Shown: positions 39,540 through 52,262, counted from the first letter of the stretch. The stretch: 64,000 nt of DNA from Albula goreensis (GCA_022829145.1 CM040758.1:11857628-11921627); one strand, 5' to 3'. The notes: generated by a model not told the origin, from the letters alone. Made by a program: numbers and translations.

Positions 39540-39940
39540 CAGAACATTGCGATGAGGAAGATGAGGGAGGCAGAAGGGAGATGTGTTTTTCCCCCATGGC
39601 CTCTGCAGCCCCAGAGGGACCAGGCTGACCTGCCTTCTGCCCTGTGATAGCCTGGTCTCGGACGGGCTTAAAACCAGACTCTCATTCAAGCGCTGGATAG
39701 AGAGGGCTGAACCTTTCGCACCACAAAGGGCCCGGCCACTCCTGGCTTTCACAGCGGCGCCCATGCATTCACCATGCAGCGGAATGAATGTAATCACCCT
39801 GGCGCTGGAGCCACCCGCCTGCCACTCATGCCGGCTCTGTGATAAATGGGCTTCCTGTGGGACTCCAGGGGTGGCTGCTCCCGGTCCCCCTTATAGCGCT
39901 TTCACTGTTGCTGAGGGAGATGGGGCTTAAAAAAGGACCA
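39540..39940. promoter_or_regulatory. CNE-like island
   Basis: GC-balanced, high-complexity DNA with GGCGCCCATGCATTCACC and a GATAAATGGGC word. Long frames on both strands (39583-39930 plus, 39321-39797 minus) have no family features. Confidence 0.33.
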
Positions 39941-40130
39941 TAAAACACCATGGAATGGCTAATGGAATGACACTGTGTATCATTAGCACATAGCCCAATG
40001 TGAAGCTATGTGCTAATGACGCTACAACACAAAACTCTGAGGATGTCAGTGTGGATCAGACCTTCTCACCCTTTGTGCTCACTAAAACACTCCATCCATA
40101 GACATATGGGATAAATACACTCCCTTTTTA

Positions 40131-40290
40131 GGCATTTAGCACACTTACATTTTTTATACAGACAGACGTTTTATTGATGCAATTTAGACAAAGTATCATG
40201 TTCAAGGGTACAACAGCAGTGCCCTCCCTGAGGACTGAACATGGGTTACAAGGCTGGCTCCTTAAACATTATAAGTTACTCAAAAGAAGC
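40131..40290 (-). mobile_element. tRNA-type SINE, nearly full length
   Basis: The complement reads TTAAGGAGCCAGCCTTGTAA, then CCCATGTTCAGTCCTCAGGG (B-box region), then GGGCACTGCTGTTGTACCCT and TTGAACATGATAC. The tail is the complement of TTAGGCATTTAGCACACTTA. This is the most complete copy of the family in the window. Confidence 0.72.
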
Positions 40291-40379
40291 TAAATTAATA
40301 TCTTATTAAATGAAAGACGAAACATTGAATTTACAGCAGATATGCAAAAGGGGCGCTTAATGCATATTAATGTTTAGTT

Positions 40380-40880
40380 CCTATTGAAAAGAGCAGGGGA
40401 GAAAGGCACAGAGAGGAACTATTCCTTCAATGTCATTATTGATGAGCTGCGGCTAAAGAGCCCATAAATACGACACCTCTGTCGTCATGGCAGCCAGACT
40501 GATTGCATCATAACAGAACTGCCTGAAGGCCACTCTCCTCCATTGACCTTCGACCTGACACAGGACACCCACAGGCATGTTCTGGCCAACAGGGAGCCGG
40601 GGGAGAAACCTGATCTAATGGTTCCAGCTGTGTTGGGAAGCAGCTGATTGCTGTTGCGGTTTCAGGGCCGACTGGATCGATTTACATTTTTCATTTAAGG
40701 ATCAATTGTTTCACCGCATGACAGGTTATCACAACTAAATGGGACTATCGATTTCAGCATAAAATCCAATACACATGCAAATGGGACATCTGTATCACCT
40801 CTTCTTTGAGGAATACAGATAACTGTTGCCATGGAAAAATATTGCTTAATGAGTGAAACGGATTCCCGTACAGAGATATC
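40380..40880. promoter_or_regulatory. CNE-like island
   Basis: About 500 bp of high-complexity sequence with ATTGATGAGCTGCGGC, CATAAATACGACACC, AGACTGATTGCATCA, the homeodomain/TALE-like CGCATGACAGGTTATC and an octamer-like CATGCAAATGGG near 40776. It is one of the longest such islands in the window. Confidence 0.4.
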
Positions 40881-43200
40881 AGGGTTATCTATCCATGGAA
40901 TGCAAGATTAAATGGAAAAAATTCAGAGGACATTAGCGTGGAAAGCCAAACCCCAAACCGAAAACACAAGTTTCCACTGTATAAGCAGTACAAGGAAATT
41001 GTGGTTATTTGAAGCATCATTGTAATTCTAAGGCAGGCTTCAGGAAGGGGGTGGGGGCTGAGAAGCTGAAAAATGTTATGGAATAAGAGCAATTATTTCC
41101 TTGCAGCGTCAAACTAAAATATCCATAGATGTAGAATGGACACATGAAGGGCAAGAGGCCCCTTTGCAGCCAGACCACTGAAATGCCATTAGTCAAATGA
41201 CACTGTGTTGATCATTTTCTCTGACACACAGTTTAAAAGACCTGACTGTGGAGACTAAAATATGCCTTTATATAACCCTGAACCTTTTTGTTTTGCCTGA
41301 AGAGAAAACCTATAAATCAGGTTCTCTCAGCTGTAACTGATTCTCCCTGTACATGGGTGTATTAGAAAGGTGGTAGCAATTTTGTACATATAACCACACT
41401 GAACATGTTTAAAAAAGAACCTTTTAGTGAGGGAACTGTCCACATGCAGCAGCCACATATTTAAAAGGTAATGTCACTGCTTTAAGAGGGAATCTCTTAG
41501 CCTCTCTATCAGAGGCTGATAGGTTGTCCATATTACTATATATTTTAATCAGTAGAAAGCAAGTTCAAAGACAATTAAAACAGGTGTAATAAACAATAAA
41601 TCACTTTATTAAATGTTTGCTTGTGTAAAATCACATGCAAAACTGCTGCCATGAGCAAAAAATAATCAGAGGTGAACAACTAATGAGTACTCCATGTCTT
41701 AAAATGGAAACACTTTTCATTTTTGAGGGTTGGCTTGAATGAATATGCAAAACTGGGCATCCCTAAATTATTCTGTGAAACCATGGGAGGAGATCATGCA
41801 TGTGTAATGTGATTTAACAAGCCCAAAAGATATTTTGGGAAAGATAATTGGGTGTGCAATTTAGTGCGAATGAATAGCAGTTATTAACATACACACAATT
41901 GATAAGTTGAAAGGCTGTCATTGGGAACATCCTAACAATCAAAGCCCACAACGTAGAGGACTGGCATTTCCCACTTGTTTTGGATGAGAAAGAGGTTAGC
42001 TTCCTCTGGGTCCTTCCAGTGCACTGCAGCTATTAGTCCACCAGGCCAGGTGCACTGCACTTGGCTCTTAACCCTTTAATGGCATATGGACACATAAGTG
42101 TGTCCACTCTATTTTCATTTTGGTGAGAATGTTTGTAATTTACATAACCAAACACTGTGAATGGTTAAGAAACAATAGGACCCAGTTACTCACATACAGA
42201 AAATTAAATTTGTGGATGCATATGTCATCAAAAGTAAGAAATCGTCATTGAATCATGAAGCAAATCATGTTACAGAGTACGAGAGTAACCAGTGTCTGAA
42301 TCAAACAAGCAATATGATGTCTGTTATGTCAAACAATGATTGGTGCTCATAGGCACTCATAGGGCAAGTATGGCTTGTAATTTCAGTCCTGACAAGCATC
42401 TTTCTCCTGGCAGACACCCAATGAAATAATTTGTTTAAACTAAGGTCATGATCTTTACCAGACACAAAAATCTGGGATTTAAATGTAGCTGTTTGCACAT
42501 GCAGCCATTTACATGAAACTCAGCAGTGAGGTTTCTCTTCAGCATCTTCATGGTTTCTCTCATTCTTTCCTCATGCCAGTTCATTTCGGATTTCAGAAAT
42601 CAACCCCCACCCCACTGCCCCATCAGCTTTGGCTGAGGAGATAAAATCTCTTACCAATATGAGGTAACACGGCCTGTGGCCCTGGTGCTACTGCATCATA
42701 CTGAGGCAGTAATCTGACTGAGCAGCTGGAAAATGAGACAATCAACAAACATTGAATCACCAATGTGCTTTCCCAGAGAGCATGTGAAAGCAACACAAAT
42801 TCCCAGAATGCCAGGAATCATGCCAATTCAATCAATGGAAGGATCTCTCAAATATTTCCAGCACAAAAGATAGCAGTGCAAAAATATCTGACTTGTGTTG
42901 ACTAATATAACTATCCATCTTATCTGCGACAGGTAGGGGATACCTTATATCTCTATGTTTAAGTTCCATACATAAACAGAAAGCTTTCTGCATTAGTTGT
43001 ATGCTGTCAATGTTTCATGGTTCTGTGATTAATAAAATTTATTCAGAACACATGTTTATTCAAACCATGTGGCCAAAACTTTTCCAATAAAAATGTGATG
43101 TGTACTAAAAGTAATAATGACACAAGATTTTTCATTTCCTGAAAAGTTGTCTTTTTGGGAAACAAGGTTTTTACAACACTGAAGACATTAAAAGATGCAC
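40881..43200. other. Non-coding AT-rich DNA
   Basis: No exon or defined mobile element was recognised. Part of 42580-42730 is more GC-balanced. Confidence 0.45.
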
Positions 43201-43213
43201 CATCTGTCAAATG

Positions 43214-43275
43214 TATGAAGTAGTGGTCAAATCCCTGACCTCTGGAACCTCGGAGAGTTTGAACCCCTGTAACTT
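43214..43275 (+). mobile_element. Possible tRNA-type SINE head
   Basis: GAAGTAGTGGTCAAATCCCTGACC, then GGAGAGTTTGAACCCCTGT, resembles A-box and B-box regions of a tRNA-derived head. No tail follows. It is too diverged to be a tRNA gene. Confidence 0.4.
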
Positions 43276-43789
43276 TTTATTTTAGCTCTGTTCTGCTTCA
43301 ATTTTTGACTGAAAGTGGGGAATAACTGGTCACCATTTAGACAAGTTCACAAAGATTGATTCACTCCAGTCATATACAACTCCACCAACACCAGTCAACA
43401 ACTGATGGAGGATGCAAGGAGGGAGACACACTCTTGGAGCTCTCAATGCCAAGGACTGCCACAGATTCAGGTCCTCCAGAAGATCTCCTGAGCTCCCTCT
43501 CTGAGACTAAAGACCAATATTCAGCCAAAGCTACTCATAGTATAGAAAACTAATTGTATATCCCCTGGCTGTAATGTATTCTTGTGAGTAGAGCTATGCA
43601 AGAATGATTTCTTGAACACTATTGATCGCATTGCGCAGGGATTTTGGTTTTGTTTGGGGACTGGCTGTTGTTGTCGATGTTCTTTTTTTTCACAGCATGC
43701 CTCATGGCTGCTTGATGACAGTTGAAGATTGATGGTTTGGAAACGTCTTTGAGGCCACATCAAAAGCACTTTGCTTCAAAACACTGATG

Positions 43790-44030
43790 TGCTCTCAACA
43801 TCTCAATGAGTGCCCATTGAGCGAGGGTGCAGATATTTCCTTTCAGCCTCCGCGCTATACCCCTCCATACCTCAGCGTCCCTCGGGACTGAACCGGCATT
43901 AAAAGGCTGACATTTCTCAATATGAGTAGATTCAGCTTTGACACAATGGAGGGCTCTCTGTTCTATTTATAAGGAGCTGCCCTAGTCCTCTACTGCCTAG
44001 AACAAGACGACTGCCAGATAGTGCAGTCCA
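43790..44030. promoter_or_regulatory. CNE-like island
   Basis: High-complexity stretch with TGCCCATTGAGCGAGGG, CTGAACCGGCATTAAAAGGC and ATGAGTAGATTCAGCTTTG. Weak evidence based on texture only. Confidence 0.28.
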
Positions 44031-44047
44031 TCTAGGGACTCCATCAC

Positions 44048-44212
44048 GGTTTGGGTTTAGGGTTGGGGTTAAGGTTACGACCAGTGTTAGGGTTGGGGTT
44101 TAGGGTTAGGGATAGGGCTAGTGTTACGGTTAAGGTTAGGGTTACAGTTAGGGATAAGGCTAATGTTAGGCTTAGTGTCAGAGTTAGGGATTTGTGTTAG
44201 GGTAGTTGGGGA
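44048..44212. repeat. Degenerate telomere-like (GGTTAG/GGGTTA)n array
   Basis: Many variant hexamers such as GGGTTAGGG, GGTTGGGG, GGTTAAGG and GGGATAGGGC over about 165 bp, all G-rich on the plus strand. No long perfect TTAGGG run remains. It is an interstitial telomere-like minisatellite rather than a chromosome end, since ordinary sequence continues on both sides. Confidence 0.85.
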
Positions 44213-45199
44213 AAAGGCTGACTTTCATCAACTCAGTGAGAGTCTCTAAGAGTGTGGCCATTCAAACTATTGATTCAAATGTAAAGAATCATAAACCTGA
44301 GAGTGTTCAATGTATCACAATTCTGTGGGAAGCCCAATGAATATCTGACCAGTGTATAAGAAGCCATGTCCCTGGCTGGTGATCGCTAGAGCATGCTGTG
44401 AGTGTCTTGTGATCTTTTGACACCTGACCGTCCACTTAAGGATGAGGGAGTACTCTTGGATGCAAGTACAGTGAGGAAAAGGACTCTTAGCCTGCATGGG
44501 TATGTTTTACATTTCGTAGTTAATGCGCATCTGTGACGCCTGCATCAGCATTCAAAGTCGGAGCCGTGTGATTTGTAGTCGCTTATGCAATCCTGTTTAA
44601 TGGGAGGACACAGACACTTCAAACCTCAAAAGGCTTCGGGTATTAATTTTGTCATTTCAGATTAGGCATAGGACATAAACAGAAATTCCATAACAGCATT
44701 ACAGACAATCACTGAGCTCCATTGCCATGGCATTATCTGCAAAGCAAGGCATTCTACCCTGGTCTTTAGTGTGATCAATGTAATATGCTTGCTTAGTATG
44801 CCATATGCTGAATATCCATAATGTAAAGCTATTTTCATATAAAAACATTGCATCAGACCATCCATAGATGATTTAAAGGATTAAAAAAAATTCTTGGTGT
44901 GTGTCACATGAATGCATACACTCACCCTAAGAAATTATTTACAGTGTTTAAAATCTTTTGTAAATATATTTATATAGCTAATTTTGAATGCTACTTTAGG
45001 ACCTTCACCATGTGTTAGTAACACTGAGGTGTGTTGTGCTTTTTGATAAAGAGCTAAGTACATATACATAGCTCTATTCGTAGCTCAATGTGACTCCTGT
45101 GAAATGTATTTTTATTCCTTATTACATTCATTGCTTCATAATGTTGGTTGACATTGTAGGATGAAACACCAGCACACACACTCCAGAGACAACGCTTGC

Positions 45200-45480
45200 A
45201 AAGTTAAATGGATTCTATCAGAGGAGGTCTACATCAGACAGGCCCTCCCCAAAGCCCGCTCGCCCCACTCTCCTTGCCGAGCAATGGGAGTCACATGGTT
45301 GCGTTTCCAAGGTGATGTGAGCTAGTGCTGTGCCTCCTTCATTGGCACGAGGCACTTTGGGCAAATTGTTTACATGCATTTGATGCTCTTGCATTTAATA
45401 CCTCCCCTTCAAAGACTGTCGGATGCAGAAGGCTTCAACTGCTGAATGCAAATGGAGCATTAAAACAGAACCACATATTT
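45200..45480. promoter_or_regulatory. CNE-like island with FOX and octamer words
   Basis: TTGTTTAC at 45366-45373 (FOX-type), CTTCAAAGAC (TCF/LEF-type) and a perfect octamer ATGCAAAT at 45446-45453 lie within about 90 bp. Such clusters are typical of developmental enhancers. Function is inference. Confidence 0.38.
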
Positions 45481-46565
45481 ACTCCCTGATAATATGTTGG
45501 GTAAATACTGGTTAGGAATTGTAGGCTGGATAGATGCTTACACCCCTGGGAGCACCATGCTGACATTCACAATGTAACTAATGTGATCATGCATTTTATT
45601 TACCCACCACTTGAATTAGCTTACATTGTCAGTCATTATTATTCATTAGGTCATTATTATTTTTTACCTTTGAAAACATATCCAATCAACTTTGTTATTC
45701 ACATCACTTTTCAATGGTAGGACAAAAGCCTAAATGTTACATCCTGCTAACTGTGCTGTATTTCAAATCAAATAATGCATACATTATCATGCTTTTAGGT
45801 GAATAGCATTGCCCCAGGTAATTGTGGATGTGGTGCTACACTGTATGAACTGAAATCAAATGATTTCTTCACAAATAACTGGCATTTATGGAGTGCATGA
45901 ATGACTGGAATAATTACCAACCTTTAGTGTCATGGCTGAGGAAGGAAATAGACCACAGTGTCAAGCCGAGGCTACAACCACCCCAGTGGACATTGGAATA
46001 TTAGAGACAGTGAAGCAGAAGATTTGGAGAGCAAAACCAGGAGTTTAGGTGGTTGGGCTATATTTAACCAGTGAAGCCATTTTGTTCATGACCTGCATAG
46101 GAATTATCAGGAAAATCATCACCCTCAAAACTCCACCAAGTGAAGCAGAAACAGAAAACATCATTTCAAATAAATTCAACTCTGACATTGAGTTGATTTA
46201 AATGCCTGAAGATTTCCAGGCATTCCTTATGTTCAGATGTTGTGTTCACCAATTAAAGAAAACATGTAAACCAAACCCATGACGTCCACCATGGAGACAA
46301 GTAAAGAAATGTTAACATGGCCATTTCGCACAATGGGGAGCAGAAATGGAGCTCAGGCGTGAGGCTCTTAACGGGCAGATATACTGCCCTGAAAATAAGG
46401 TTAATGCTAACCAAATCATGCAACAAAATCGCTGTCCTGCCTCCAGGGCTTTATCACAGACTGCAGCTTCCAATCTAACCTCAGCATAACATCTTCAGAA
46501 CATAAACATAAAGATACCCCTACTCATTATCACACTGCCTACAGGTACATCACACCCAATTCCTT

Positions 46566-46581
46566 GAGCGCCCCCTATCTG
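46566..46581 (-). promoter_or_regulatory. Weak CTCF-like motif
   Basis: The complement carries TAGGGGGCGCT, a strong CTCF core, but the flanking consensus is poor (12 of 16). If real, it points opposite to the motifs at 18507 and 39047. Confidence 0.3.
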
Positions 46582-48479
46582 TGTACTTTGGCAATGCATT
46601 ACAGATCTTATTCAGTAACTCCCATTCTCTTTAATTGCTCAGTGGAGCTAACAGAAATGTGAATGGATCACTCCTGCAATCTGTATTGCTGTTTTATTAT
46701 GCTGCTCCCTGACTCTCCTTGGCCTCTTACTTTCAGACCTTATTATGCTCAGTGAAATCAAACAAATTCTCCTCAGCTTTTTTGCAGAACACAAAAGACT
46801 GCCACAGAAAGTGGTCTAAGTCTCCGTGCTAAGAGGGTTGAAAAGATATCCTCTAGTAAGATCAATGAGATAAAGCAAGTGAACTACTTTGAATATATTA
46901 CCATAGCATAATGGAGAATGAAATGAACCTGGATCTCTCATGAAGGCGTATAGTGCCATGTGTGGATCAGACATACCGGGGTAGTCAATTACCAGCCACT
47001 CGCATAATCAGCTTATTTAATCCATCACCAAGTAATGGAATGGATTTAAGCGCTCTGTAATTGACTGCGTATGACCTAGACAGTTGGGATCAAGGACAAT
47101 ATGAAGAGTTGGAGAGTCTGTTCACACTCTAGGATCTTGTTACTCAACACTCGGTCAATCTCTAGGTCAGCTAATCGAATTCACCATAGACAAATATATG
47201 AGTAACTATGTGAGTTGTAACAAAAATATTTAATTTCTTACATCAATAACAAAGGTACTGGATCTTGAGAAATACATGCTAAATTGCTTTGCTTGCAACA
47301 CATTCTAAACTGCTATAAAATTCACCAAACAAGCCATTTAACATAACATGGGTATATATATTGTGTAGAATGGAATATACATATATCAGCAAAAATGCAG
47401 TAAAAAGTTACTTCACTTTTAAATGCAAATGAAATAGAAGAATTCTGGGCCTCCAAAAAGTCTTTTAAGCAGTAAAACAAGACCATACAAAATTTCATTT
47501 GGAAAGAGATGTAATCGATTGCTAATTTTGAACAAGGTTGTCTGCATACCATTTTAATCTTCGCTTACTTCTAGTGAGAAAAGAAGAGCTGTATAGCAAT
47601 AGAAGTTGGCCACAGTCCCACTTCATGAAAAACAGACAAGAGTAATTGAAATGCATCATACAGGAAAGGGAGAACAGTCAGTGACAATTATATTCACATG
47701 GCCAATAACTTTAGACAATACACAGTTTCATTTATTTATTTTGCTATAATCCTACTAAAAATGTAATTACTATGGCAACACACTTTGTCTTTTGTCATGT
47801 CAATCATAATAGCAAAATAAATTAAGTGATAAAAAATAAATTTATAATAAATAAATACATTTAATAAATAAATAAATAAATAATTAGGTATTCCACACTT
47901 CAAAGGTCATATCATGCATGATCCAGAACCATTCTGCTATTTCGGGCATCAATACAAAACCCCTTAATAACCCCAACACATAACATCTTAAGCTCCTCTC
48001 AAACAAAATGGTTTCAAACAATAGTATGTATTTAGTATGTATTTGTTTGGTTTTAGTCTTCCTAGCCCCATCCTCCCCAACCACTCTCCCAAGCCAAAAT
48101 ATACAGTATTAAGTATGCATTCATGTGTGGATATTAATACTAATCGCCTTATTTGTTTCACTATGTGTTTTATGAAGGAAGTGTTGGTAAATATCATTGG
48201 GAGACAATAAAGACGTAATAGATCTGATTGTGATCGAGAGTAGACACTTGCGGAACGACCTCATTCTTTTGCCAGATTTATATGTTGCACTCAAGTGCGA
48301 TCAGGAGTGCTGCAATTTTATTAACATACTCGCCTGCAGTCTGACACGCTTCTTCAAAACAGCCTCTTTAATGGTTCACATTTCGTTTAATGAAAAGTCC
48401 TTACCATTTCCTTGAAGACACAATGATATTCGCGGACAGGCTTTAAAGAATATCACTCCCTGCAAATTTCCTAATTCAT
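46582..48479. other. Non-coding AT-rich DNA with a TAAA-type repeat
   Basis: 47813-47883 is an imperfect (AAAT)n run. Frames at 47322-48197 are AT-biased and have no domain. Confidence 0.5.
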
Positions 48480-48780
48480 TTCAGAAATCGAGTGAAAGAA
48501 GCCACTGTGATTGCCTCTATGGTCCATTGCCTGTTTTTAATTAGCATAAACATGTCTTATCGCGTGCTGACGGCCATTCGAAATGTTTCCACATTGGAAA
48601 TGCAGGAATTGATATGTGGCGATGGCAGAAGAAGACGACGCATTGCCATAGCGCGTGAAACAAAAGCGGCACAGCTGGCGTTTCAACTCACTGCAATGAA
48701 AGCGCACCTATTTGTTCCACCTGCTGGGTCATATCGTTTCTGTCTTTATTTTAAATGAAACTTATCAACAGTTATTTTTC
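48480..48780. promoter_or_regulatory. CNE-like island with a TAATTA core
   Basis: TTTTTAATTAGCATAAACATG at 48535-48555 combines a homeodomain site with a FOX-like AAACA, followed by CGCGTGCTGACGGCC and GTGGCGATGGCAG. An 88-codon frame (48492-48758) passes through but has no domain. Confidence 0.38.
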
Positions 48781-49029
48781 GCAAGTGTTGGGACTCCTGG
48801 TGAGATCCAACAAAGCAAGGGTCTGAAGCTTTCGTTTTTGCAGCCAAGCCCATTGCTTTATGTCCTTAATTATTTATATTTTTATTTATTATGAGCCCTG
48901 TTATTGAACTTGTACTGAAAATTTGTATTATTTCTTGCCATAAACACTGACATTTAGATTACCAAGCAGATGCAAACACAAGAAAAATACTTGAGGGAAA
49001 TAAATAACAAAGCAGCAGCCTACTATTTA

Positions 49030-49520
49030 AGTGGAATGTTTCAGCACTTTGATATTTCTTCAATTTCATCCTTCATTAGCACACCCAGTAGCAGCAAATA
49101 ATGTGCTTGACATTGTAGAATATTCCCATTATCAGGGCTTGTTAAAATTGCAATTCAATTACAGGTATTGAGCTCCATAATGCCTCTCACACTGCTTTGC
49201 TATCTGATGCAGGCTTTTATTTACACACGCTATACTTGGACGGCTCTTAAGGCTTGCTGCAAGCCTTTGTAAACATGCTGGGGAACAGACCGTTCACAAT
49301 CATGCACCGTTAAGCAAATATTGTGCTTGGAAAACAAATCCATCTTAATCTTTTTTTGCAGTCTGCCCAGATAATATGCATGAGATGCCATCACTGTGAA
49401 GATGACTCGGTGCCGAAGGCCATTATACTCAATTTACCGACCGCAGCGCCTGGCAGAGGGGTACTGCACTGCTACTGTCGAGCAGCTGCGTGAAATGCTG
49501 CTGTTTGTTGTCATCAACAT
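49030..49520. promoter_or_regulatory. CNE-like island
   Basis: Includes GCAATTCAATTACAGG, CTCCATAATGCCTC, GGCTTTTATTTACACACG and GATGAGATGCCATCACTG-like words at high density. Texture-based call. Confidence 0.33.
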
Positions 49521-50199
49521 CTTGTAAGATGACACCATCATCGAAGGTGCTACAAACTCAACATCGAGAATGGTTGATGTTAATTTTTATTTGAAGTGAC
49601 CATAGTGAAACAGAACCAAGGTAAAAGTTCAACACTTCTACTAGTCATGAGTGCAGAAGTAGTTAACCTTGGACAGCGGTACATTATCCAGTCGAAGGTC
49701 CTTAGATTTGCAACCTCATGTTCATAATTGGAGCTCAGTTTTAAACATCCTCTGTAAAACCCTTAAGAACCTGGCTGATAGAAGCAATACTGGAAATACT
49801 TCATCCATCCCTACTACCTACATGGCTGTTGTGCTTCTGGCAAATTTCATCAGTGAGAGTTCTGAAACTGATGATGGCAGTGATCCAACAGGTTCATAAT
49901 GCTCTTTAAACGATTAACTTACTCTGGCTCTGGAAGAAAGCCTTAAACTGGCTTGATACTACAAATGACCTTTAAATGGATAATTACAATGTAAACTCCT
50001 GTGGAGACTTCTACCGTGCCCAGGTATGAAATAGTGTGTGCTTAAATTTCAAAAGGCATTAAAACAGCACACACACTCGCTCAAACTTTAAATAGTGTTC
50101 CAGTATAAAATGTCGAGGCAATAAAAAAGATTCATCAGACCGTTTTCACCGCTTCAAAATTGAATCTAATAGTATAACATTAATGCACAAAGTTTCTCT

Positions 50200-50960
50200 T
50201 TTAGCAGTTAATTTGCAGATCTCAATGCACAAAACCCCTTTGATCTGCCTTTTTTCATGAGATTCAAGGACGGAAAGCCCTGTTAGACAAATAACATGAA
50301 CTCTCCCTGAACTCCAGCGCAGCGCAGGGGGGGATATTGCACATTAAATATGAAAAAAAGAAGCAACGTTGTGACATTTCAATCCATTGACATTCTTGGT
50401 TGTCGGGCCATAAACCAATACAGAAGGAGATAAGGCTGATGAAAGCTGAGTGTTCTCTCGCCGGCTCAGATCTGACTCCCCAGGCTTTGACAGGACAGAT
50501 TCCCAACTTCATAAAAAAACAAGCCCTCTGCGAAGATTTATTAAGCCTTGTTAAAATCCATCTGGGTAAAATGGCTTGAAGCATGATTCACCATCCCCTA
50601 TGACTCCCCCCCACCTTCCCAACACACCAGCATACAAAGAAAAAACCGACAAGTGACAATCAGCGAATAAGCCTTTCTGCTCCATTAGAATGATTTCAGA
50701 GCCGTCACACTTTGCCCGTTCTCAGCAATGAGGAGCTATTACGCTTGTTATCAGAACCAGGGAAACATAAGCACAAAGCAATTCAGCAACGGCGATGGGC
50801 AAAAATGTGTTCTCTTCTGCAGCTTGCATGCGCAGTTTAAGTTCGCGACTCTGCCCTTTGTCATTAAGCAGGAAAAACAATCTTGAAAGATCTGACTGTT
50901 ATCATGAAATATGATCCTTTCTCCAGCACAGCACAGTGGTGCCATTGCTACATTCCCCTC
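50200..50960. promoter_or_regulatory. CNE-like island
   Basis: About 750 bp of high-complexity sequence, including CAGCGCAGCGCAGGGGGG, GGGAGATAAGGCTGATG-like words and GAAGCATGATTCACC. A 106-codon minus-strand frame (50264-50584) has no recognisable fold. Length and density exceed most other islands here. Confidence 0.35.
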
Positions 50961-51639
50961 ACTGAATGAATGTGGAATAATGTCTGTAAAATAACATTGG
51001 CATGGCGTTGCTTTTGCACTTCATGGATTGTTGATGTTAACAATACTTAGCAATAAGGGATCATAAAAATGTCTCAAATTTGTTAGCTAAGTTTTACCAA
51101 AGATGTTTATATCATAGATTAAGTATCTAGTAATACCTAATCAAAAAGTTTGATTTGTAAATGAATAAATGCCTGATAAACATCTGTTGTAAAGGAAATG
51201 TCAGCCAAAAATGCAAAAGTCTTCGAAGTTTATTTGTGGTATGGGGTTTTGGTGGCAAAACTAATGGCAGGTGTGAACTTGAGAGTGTGCAGTTAACCAT
51301 TTATAATAGTGATTTGTTGGTATGTCTGTAAAGGTTGCTAATGAAAGTATGACTTCCCTGGACTAGTTCTCCATACCTGTGCTTTATGGCAAACCAATCA
51401 ATTTCACAAGCAAGACCCCAACTGCTGTACTTTGTGTGAGTTAATAGACATGCCTCAGTTATATGCAGACCGCAGGCTATGAACACATTTCCTCTTTTCC
51501 AGACTGTCTTTGTTGGCAGGGAGATAACAGGGAATATAAAGACTCAGGCTCGCATGAAGACTCAAAGGCTCAAAGCAGGTATATAAATAAGAAATACAGG
51601 CAGCATTTTCATATGCTTTGTCTGAGTCTCAGGCCATGA

Positions 51640-51900
51640 ATGAAATTTAATCACAGACTCTTTCCATGCCTATTAGTGCATTTGTCGAATTAGCCCTTAA
51701 TTGTCACAATGAGAGACTGCCCTTCCTTGTTTCCCCGACAGAAACGGCCCTAATGAATAAAAATTGCAGAATGCTATTAGCAGATTGATCACCTGCTTTC
51801 CTAAGGCTTATTTGCATGTGGCTCATTTGCATAGGGAAGATAAATTAATGAGATGTCAGTGTCCTGCCCTGTGCTGTTCCCACTTAAAGCCACGGTACAC
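51640..51900. promoter_or_regulatory. CNE-like island with paired octamers
   Basis: Two perfect ATTTGCAT octamers (51810-51817 and 51825-51832) lie 15 bp apart, preceded by AGATTGATCACCTG (PBX-like plus E-box) and followed by AAATTAATGAGATGTCAG (homeodomain plus MEIS-like). All fall within 85 bp. Confidence 0.45.
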
Positions 51901-52149
51901 ATGTTCCTTCATCAGTTTACAAAAGAGATGAATCGATAAAGGCCAATTGAATGCAGTTAACAAAACATGTTTTGCTTCTGGTACCATCCCACTTGTTAAG
52001 AATCATGTCAGAGAATCATATTAAATTGTCCTTCAAATGCACTCTAGTGTGCCCCGACTGTATGAAACTCCACATTCATAAAATCAGCTCTAACCTCAGT
52101 TTATACTGTCTGTCTTGATAACATGATTGCAGTGTCCACTTACAACATA

Positions 52150-52262
52150 AGGTAGTTCACCTAAATTGCATCAGTGAAATATCCAGCTGTATAAATATCT
52201 AGTGTGTAAAAATGTAAAACTGTGATTGTCTGGACCAGAGCATCTGCTAAATGCCTTAAAAG
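52150..52262 (+). mobile_element. tRNA-type SINE body and tail
   Basis: AGGTAGTTCACCTAAATTGC, then CAGTGAAATATCCAGCTGTA and TAAATATCTAG, ending with GTCTGGACCAGAG and CATCTGCTAAATGCC. The tRNA-like head is missing. Among the SINE copies here it keeps the best-preserved 3' half. Confidence 0.72.

Noticed and set aside
43356..43553. 65-codon hydrophilic open frame
   Set aside because: Looked protein-like by composition but lacks splice signals and any known motif.
44048..44212. True telomere or chromosome end
   Set aside because: The array is degenerate, short and continues into ordinary sequence on both sides.
49665..49685. REST/RE1-like GGACAGCGG half-site
   Set aside because: The left half of the RE1 motif is not present.
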